From Acidobacteriota bacterium (GTDB lineage: Bacteria; Acidobacteriota; Polarisedimenticolia; Polarisedimenticolales; Polarisedimenticolaceae): a stretch of 64,000 bases of DNA. This document shows positions 59,582-64,000 of the stretch, piece after piece (the first letter of the stretch is position 1; each line of letters opens with the position of its first letter). The stretch is from NCBI GenBank assembly GCA_029861955.1, contig JAOTYK010000016.1, forward strand, positions 38,304 through 102,303, in the 5' to 3' direction. The notes beneath the pieces were generated by a model. That model made no database searches, was not told where the DNA came from, and was given only the letters and a program-made list of their open reading frames with translations. Both the position numbers and the translations under genes were made by a program.

Positions 59582-60567
59582 AGATACTCGTGACCGGTGC
59601 AGGCGGTTTCCTCGGCGGGGCGGTCGTGGAGCGACTCTGCGGCGATGGACACGACGTCCTGGGCTTCGTTCGAGACGAGGCTCGCTGGACGAATCGTCCC
59701 GCTAGAGCGGGTGTCTTCGTCGGGGACATCACCGACGCAGAGTCTTTACTCGAGGCGGCTGCGGGGTGCGACGTCGTGATCCATGCGGCGGCACTCGTCA
59801 AGCAGTGGGTCCGGGATTCCACGCAGTTCGATCGGGTCAACGTCAGCGGATTGAACAACGTGTTGCAAGCGGTGAGGCGTCACGACACTCGGCTTCTGTA
59901 CGTCTCGTCGTTCATCGCGCTGGGTCCCAGCGACGCTGAACCTCTTGACGAGAGTCACCGACCGGAGGCGACGGAGTTCTACAACGACTACCATCGTACG
60001 AAGTGGATCGCCGATCAGATGGCTCGTCACGCAGGAGAGACGGACGTCGATCTCGTCCGAATCTACCCAGGGGTCGTATTCGGCCCAGGCGCCCTGACGG
60101 ACGGCAATCACGTCGTCAAACTCCTGTTGCAACACGCCGATGGGAAGCTGCCTGGGATCCTCGGCAAGGGCGATCGACGCCAGTGCTTCGCCTACCTCGA
60201 CGATGTCGTAAACGGGATCGTTCAGGCGGTTTCGCGTGCGAGTCGCGGACAGGGGTTTATCCTCGGCGGCGAGAATCGGACGGTCGTCGAACTCTTGACG
60301 GAGTTTGAACGCCTGTCCGGGGTCCCGGTGCCTCGTCGACATATTCCGTTCGGGATCGCCGGATGGGTAGGTCGCGTACAGCGTTGGCGGGCGATGATGA
60401 CGGGGAGCGAGCCGGAACTGACCGACGAGGTCGTCCGGATCTATCGCCGGGAGTGGGCCTATTCCTCCGCCCTCGCGGAACGTGAGCTGGGCTATCGAGT
60501 CACTCCTTTCGCCGAGGCCATGAGTCGGACCGTCGAGTGGTTAAAGGCTACGGGAAAGTTGTCGTGA
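59578..60567 (+). CDS. NAD-dependent epimerase/dehydratase (DFR/HpnA-like)
   Basis: The 329-aa protein is an extended SDR with the NAD motif TGAGGFLG (residues 6-13), VIHAAALV (67-74), and the catalytic YHRTK (Y138, K142), with IYPGVVFGPG after it. It resembles dihydroflavonol-reductase-like and HpnA (hopanoid-associated) proteins. The substrate could be a nucleotide sugar or a terpenoid alcohol. It overlaps rmlD by 4 nt and the fused kinase gene by 4 nt. Because the next gene is a prenol-kinase fusion, a link to isoprenoid handling is possible. Confidence 0.82.
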   Translation: MKILVTGAGGFLGGAVVERLCGDGHDVLGFVRDEARWTNRPARAGVFVGDITDAESLLEAAAGCDVVIHAAALVKQWVRDSTQFDRVNVSGLNNVLQAVRRHDTRLLYVSSFIALGPSDAEPLDESHRPEATEFYNDYHRTKWIADQMARHAGETDVDLVRIYPGVVFGPGALTDGNHVVKLLLQHADGKLPGILGKGDRRQCFAYLDDVVNGIVQAVSRASRGQGFILGGENRTVVELLTEFERLSGVPVPRRHIPFGIAGWVGRVQRWRAMMTGSEPELTDEVVRIYRREWAYSSALAERELGYRVTPFAEAMSRTVEWLKATGKLS

Positions 60568-61988
60568 CTCCTCTCGGAACGGAGTTGACCCGCAAGGCGG
60601 TTCACATCGGGATGGGCGGTGGTGCCTTCCTGCTTCGCTGGTTGACACCCGTGCAAGCTGCCGGGATCGCCGTGATCGCCATTCTCTTCAACCTGTTCCT
60701 CGTCCACCGCATGACCGGTGGTCGTCTCCTCCGCCCCGAGGAGCGTCAACGCCGATTCTCGATGGGGATCGCGGTCTATCCGATGGCAGTCCTGGCGCTG
60801 ATCCTGATCTTCCACAACCGCCTCGAATTGGCCGCCGCCTGCTGGATCCTGTTGGCCTTCGGAGACGGCATGGCGTCGGTCATCGGTCGGGTCGTTCGTG
60901 GCCCGCAGCTGCCGTGGAATGCCGAGAAGAGCTGGAGTGGCTTTCTTGCTTTCATCCTGTACGGCGGACTCGGCGCGGCGGTCGTGATTCGCTGGACCCA
61001 GGCCGCGATCGCGGACGTCGTGGCGGGTAGCGGGAACGTCGCGGACATCGGACAGTCGTTCGTCGCGGCGACGATGGCGGACGGGTCAGTCAACGAGACG
61101 ATCTGGTTGCTGGTGGCATGCGTTGTCTGCGCGACGATCGTCGGATTCGTGGAGTCCCTCGATACGGGCATCGACGACAACATCCTCGTGACGCTCTTCG
61201 GCGCATCGGCCTTCGCTCTGGCGACGCTGGTCGAGCCGGGAAGACTGGTGGCCGGCGCTTCAGCGTCGAGTTGGCAATTCGCGATCGGCCTCGCGGTCAA
61301 TATTCCGCTGGCGTTGGTCGCGATGGCCGTCGGGGGAGTGGGCCGATCCGGAGCGATCGCGGGTGGGTTGATCGGGACCCTGCTCTGGGGATTCGCCGGT
61401 TGGCCGGCCTGGCTACTCTTGCTGACATTCTTCGTGCTTGGAACGCTCTCGACGAAGCTCGGCTTCTCTCGGAAGAGCGCCCTGGGCATCGCACAGGAGC
61501 GAGGGGGGCGTCGGGGCGCCGGCAACGCGATTGCCAATGCTTCGGTGCCCGTTGTCTGTGGTTTCCTGGCGTTCAGTACGGGACGGACCGACCTGTATCT
61601 CATCGCTCTGGCCGCAGCGTTCGCCACGGCGGCATTCGATACGGTCTCGTCGGAGATCGGTCAGGCCTACGGCCGCCGACATTTCCTGGTGACGTCCCTG
61701 CGTCGGGTGCCGCCGGGAACCGAGGGTGCGGTCTCGGTCGAAGGAACACTTGCCGGACTCCTCGGCGCAGCCCTGGTGGCGGTGGTTGGCTGGATCAGCG
61801 GACTCCATGGCATCTACGCGTCGATCGCGGTGATCGGTGGTGCATTTGTCGGCACCACGTTTGAGTCCTACCTGGGGGCGACTCTGGAGAGGGTGCAGCG
61901 GATCGACAACGAGCTTGTCAATTTCGCGAATACGGCCGTCGGTGCTTTGACAGCTGTTCTCGTGATGCGATTCTTGCCGTTGTCGTAA
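60564..61988 (+). CDS. Fusion of prenol/dolichol kinase-like domain and DUF92 (VTE6-like) domain
   Basis: The 474-aa polytopic protein has two parts. Residues about 1-150 resemble CTP-dependent polyprenol kinases such as phytol kinase VTE5: ELTRKAVHIGMGGGAFLLRWL, the cofactor motif FGDGMASVIGRV and KSWSGFLAF. Residues about 235-474 are DUF92, the family of phytyl-phosphate kinase VTE6: LGTLSTKLGFSRKSALGIAQERGGRRGAGNAIANASVPVV and DTVSSEIGQAYG with VPPGTEGAVSVEGTLAG. The order would convert a prenol to prenyl phosphate and then to the diphosphate. It starts with GTG overlapping the epimerase stop (GTGA). It is end to end, without a gap, with UbiA. In vivo substrate is not known. Confidence 0.85.
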   Translation: MTPLGTELTRKAVHIGMGGGAFLLRWLTPVQAAGIAVIAILFNLFLVHRMTGGRLLRPEERQRRFSMGIAVYPMAVLALILIFHNRLELAAACWILLAFGDGMASVIGRVVRGPQLPWNAEKSWSGFLAFILYGGLGAAVVIRWTQAAIADVVAGSGNVADIGQSFVAATMADGSVNETIWLLVACVVCATIVGFVESLDTGIDDNILVTLFGASAFALATLVEPGRLVAGASASSWQFAIGLAVNIPLALVAMAVGGVGRSGAIAGGLIGTLLWGFAGWPAWLLLLTFFVLGTLSTKLGFSRKSALGIAQERGGRRGAGNAIANASVPVVCGFLAFSTGRTDLYLIALAAAFATAAFDTVSSEIGQAYGRRHFLVTSLRRVPPGTEGAVSVEGTLAGLLGAALVAVVGWISGLHGIYASIAVIGGAFVGTTFESYLGATLERVQRIDNELVNFANTAVGALTAVLVMRFLPLS

Positions 61989-63008
61989 TCAGGGGACGAG
62001 GTACGCCACCGCGAAACCGACCTGCGCCGCCATCATCATCAGGTACATGTGAGTCCAGGACGGGTGGTTCTCGCTCTCGGCGAGGGCCTGCGGGTCCTTC
62101 AAGATCAGGGAGACCGTGTAGGTCCCCCAGACGACCAGCACGATTCCGAGCGTCGTCAGCAACCACGGATTCCCCGTAAGAATCGTCTGTCCCGGTGCGA
62201 ACGGGTCGGACATCCACGCTCCGACCGGAATCAACAACCAGGGCACGACAAAGAACGGCGAAATGATCCGAGCGGCACGTACGACTCCGAATCGAATGGG
62301 AAGCGTTGTACAGCCCGCGACCTCGTCGCCTTTCATGTCGGAAAAGTCCTTGGTCGATGCGGCACCCAGCAAGAATAGGAAGAACACGATGCCGATGAAC
62401 CACGGTTCAAATCGAAGGACGGATGCCACCATCGACCAACCCGCGACCTTCAGCAAACAGCCTCGCGGCACGGCGATCGTGAGATTCGCAAGATACGTGT
62501 GCGCCTTCGTGCGTCCGGCAAACGGCGCGCTGTATACGAATGTGAACAACATTCCAGCGAGATAGATGAAGAAGCACTCGTGGGTTTCTAGCGGCGAGAA
62601 CAGGCGCGCGGTCAGTCCCTCGTACGGAAAGACCACCACCCACCACGTCGGAATGACTGCCAGGGCGTAGAGAACGAGGGCGTAGAGGAAACCGGACCGC
62701 ATGGGGATGACACCCGTTACAAGCGGTCGATGTGGCTTGTTTAGCCGGTCATTCTCGATATCGTAGTATTGATTAATGACATTTGACGCCGCGTTCAGTA
62801 TCCCCGCACAGAGCGATCCCAACGCCACCGTAAGCACGATGCTCACCGTGAGTTGTGGGTCGAGACCGGCAAGGCGCTGTGGGTTTGCGTCGGAACCCCA
62901 GGCCGTTATCGCGCCGGAGACCACTCCCAGGAGCGGTGGGAGTAGCGTGAATGGGCGGGTGACTCTTAGGTAGGCAGCCGCTCCACCGGCTGCGGCGCGA
63001 TCGTTCAC
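61989..63008 (-). CDS. UbiA-family prenyltransferase
   Basis: The 339-aa protein has nine predicted helices and both Asp-rich motifs of UbiA enzymes: NQYYDIENDRLNKPHRPL (first, N-x3-D-x3-D) and KDFSDMKGDE (second). It transfers a prenyl group to an aromatic or other acceptor in the membrane; the exact acceptor (quinone, chlorophyllide, geranylgeranylglyceryl phosphate etc.) cannot be judged. The GTG start overlaps the grpE stop by 4 nt. Its stop abuts the stop of the prenol kinase/DUF92 gene, so the two are convergent. A joint role in salvaging prenyl units is a reasonable guess. Confidence 0.88.
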   Translation of the reverse strand: MNDRAAAGGAAAYLRVTRPFTLLPPLLGVVSGAITAWGSDANPQRLAGLDPQLTVSIVLTVALGSLCAGILNAASNVINQYYDIENDRLNKPHRPLVTGVIPMRSGFLYALVLYALAVIPTWWVVVFPYEGLTARLFSPLETHECFFIYLAGMLFTFVYSAPFAGRTKAHTYLANLTIAVPRGCLLKVAGWSMVASVLRFEPWFIGIVFFLFLLGAASTKDFSDMKGDEVAGCTTLPIRFGVVRAARIISPFFVVPWLLIPVGAWMSDPFAPGQTILTGNPWLLTTLGIVLVVWGTYTVSLILKDPQALAESENHPSWTHMYLMMMAAQVGFAVAYLVP

Positions 63009-63604
63009 CCGTGACGACCCACGGCGACGCGGGCGGGTCTAATCACGAGGTCTCCGAGTCGATAGCCCGTGCGAAGCGTCTCCGTAACACGGTCGTGAGC
63101 ATCGGATCGATCGACCGCGTCCACGCGCAGTGCCTCGGCGACATTGGGGTCGAAGGGCTCACCGTCGGGGGTGATCGGTTGCACTCCGTGGCTCTCGAGA
63201 GTCTGGAGGAAGCGTCGACGTGTCATCGCGATCCCTTCTGCGAGTGGCCTGGCCGCCTCGATGCCCTCCGCATGGCGAAGCGCGAGATCCAGTTCGTCCA
63301 GGGACTCCAGGAGACTTGCGACCAGCTCCCCGAACTTCAACGCGACGCGACGATTCACGTCGCGATCGAGGCGCGCTCGAACCTGTTCCTGCTCGTCCTT
63401 GAACCCCTTGAACGCGTCAATGTAGTCCTGGAGCTTCTGCTCGGCGCGCTCCGTTCGATCACGGTATTCATCGATGATCGTCGGTGTGGCAGGGGCGGCA
63501 GTTTCCGCCAGGTCCTCGTCGCCGAGTCCATCCTCGTCCGCCCAGTGACGGCGATCCTTGACCTTGAACTCCTCGGCGCCCTCTTCTTCGACGTCGTTAC
63601 TCAT
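63005..63604 (-). CDS. grpE: Nucleotide exchange factor GrpE
   Basis: The 199-aa protein has an acidic start (SNDVEEEGAEEF), a long coiled coil (DEYRDRTERAEQKLQDYIDAFKGFKDEQEQVRARLDRDV) and the C-terminal beta-wing (FLQTLESHGVQPITPDGEPFDPNVAEAL, YRLGDLVIRPARVAVG), all typical of GrpE. It releases ADP from DnaK. I chose the ATG at 63604, 8 nt after AAGGA; the longer frame to 63700 adds nothing like GrpE. DnaK and DnaJ are not in the window. It is located between the partial hsp20 and UbiA, with a GTGA overlap to UbiA. Confidence 0.95.
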   Translation of the reverse strand: MSNDVEEEGAEEFKVKDRRHWADEDGLGDEDLAETAAPATPTIIDEYRDRTERAEQKLQDYIDAFKGFKDEQEQVRARLDRDVNRRVALKFGELVASLLESLDELDLALRHAEGIEAARPLAEGIAMTRRRFLQTLESHGVQPITPDGEPFDPNVAEALRVDAVDRSDAHDRVTETLRTGYRLGDLVIRPARVAVGRHG

Positions 63605-63711
63605 GCCATCCATCCTTGTAGCTTCTCCGGTCCCGCGTCGCGGCAAACCGCAGCGTACCCCTTCGGCCGCTGGAGGGCCACCACGGTCGACCGGGGACAC
63701 TCGAAATGAAT

Positions 63712-64000
63712 CTATCTGGGGGTAATGTCGATCCGGTTGGGCGGGTCATGCTGCCGTTTCGGCAACTCAACCTCGACCACGCCGTTTCGATGACTTGCGC
63801 GAACCCGCTGTGCGTCGACGGAGGGCGGGAGCGCCACCTGAACGGAGAAAGGACCATGAGGTCGCTCGACCCGCATGTGGTTCTCCCGGGTTTCGCTCTC
63901 GTCGACGCCGCGCTCACCACGAAGTCGAAGCATGCCGTTCTCGATCTGGATATCGACCTCGTCTGCCGTGACGCCCGGGAGGTCGACACGTAGACATAGC
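63712..64000 (-). CDS. Small heat-shock protein Hsp20, 5' end outside window
   Basis: The 95 C-terminal codons encode most of an alpha-crystallin domain: LCLRVDLPGVTADEVDIQIE, MLRLRGERG, HMRVERPHGPFSVQVALPPSVDA and RASHRNGVVEVELPK, ending RIDITPR. The start lies beyond the window edge. It is distinct from the Hsp20 at 30352, whose tail is shorter. It precedes grpE by 107 nt on the same strand, so this edge is probably a chaperone operon, maybe with dnaK further on. Confidence 0.9.
   Translation of the reverse strand, partial: LCLRVDLPGVTADEVDIQIENGMLRLRGERGVDESETRENHMRVERPHGPFSVQVALPPSVDAQRVRASHRNGVVEVELPKRQHDPPNRIDITPR

Noticed and set aside
1..64000. CRISPR arrays, insertion sequences, prophage, integrons, rRNA or tRNA genes
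   Set aside because: No regularly spaced repeats, transposase or integrase motifs, or RNA gene signatures were recognised on either strand.

Overview
The window is about 64 kb of gene-dense, high-GC bacterial chromosome with roughly fifty genes and short intergenic gaps. I see no rRNA, tRNA, insertion sequence, prophage or CRISPR array. An LPS-assembly porin (LptD), a TonB-dependent receptor and many lipoproteins show a Gram-negative envelope. Several features resemble free-living Acidobacteriota (for example Thermoanaerobaculia or Polarisedimenticolia-like lineages) or a neighbouring phylum: an Oar-like TonB receptor, FG-GAP/UnbV plus TPR lipoprotein pairs, a DNA topoisomerase VI B subunit and a bacterial TMTC-like protein. 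This assignment is inference; no marker gene proves it.

Layout. Positions 1-7452 (minus): heme O synthase, an ABC-2 exporter, an NhaC-type antiporter with an extra exported domain, an exported unknown protein, then a lysine-ketoglutarate reductase-like gene and the start of a saccharopine dehydrogenase-like gene. 7564-14540 (plus): an exported methyltransferase-like protein, boxC-boxB for aerobic benzoyl-CoA breakdown, and an UnbV/TPR lipoprotein pair. 14554-17222 (minus): a VTC-domain polyphosphate-polymerase-like gene, DUF4956 and a membrane fusion protein. 17606-28511 (plus): an exported Cys/His/Asp-rich protein with its own terminator, an HpnN-like RND exporter with two periplasmic partners, a large secreted Fn3-like protein and an Oar-like TonB receptor. 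28570-35704 (plus): a HEAT-repeat protein, Hsp20, Lon, thiamine pyrophosphokinase and CstA. 35650-44229 (minus): topoisomerase VI B, a TMTC-like glycosyltransferase, an O-antigen-ligase/TPR protein, an exported unknown and a GH113-like hydrolase. 44288-53094: DUF2085 and small membrane proteins, a ureohydrolase behind a 26-bp perfect palindrome, a NatAB-type exporter, SmpB, RsmI, a small cytochrome c, and a split glutamine-dependent NAD synthetase. 53446-61988 (plus): a housekeeping-type sigma factor with a strong terminator, a small Cys protein, a tandem GNAT protein, LptD, RmlD, an NAD-dependent epimerase and a fused prenol kinase/DUF92 protein. 61989-64000 (minus): UbiA prenyltransferase, GrpE and a partial Hsp20.

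The least conventional parts are (1) the VTC/DUF4956/HlyD-like trio, a candidate polyanion synthesis-and-envelope module; (2) the fusion of a VTE5-like prenol kinase with a VTE6-like DUF92 kinase, end to end with a UbiA prenyltransferase, a possible one-protein prenol salvage route; (3) a full-length topoisomerase VI B gene whose A subunit is absent from the locus and which sits 3 nt ahead of envelope glycan genes; (4) the RND/substrate-binding/TPR-lipoprotein trio; and (5) an exported SAM-methyltransferase fold. None can be proved from this sequence alone.
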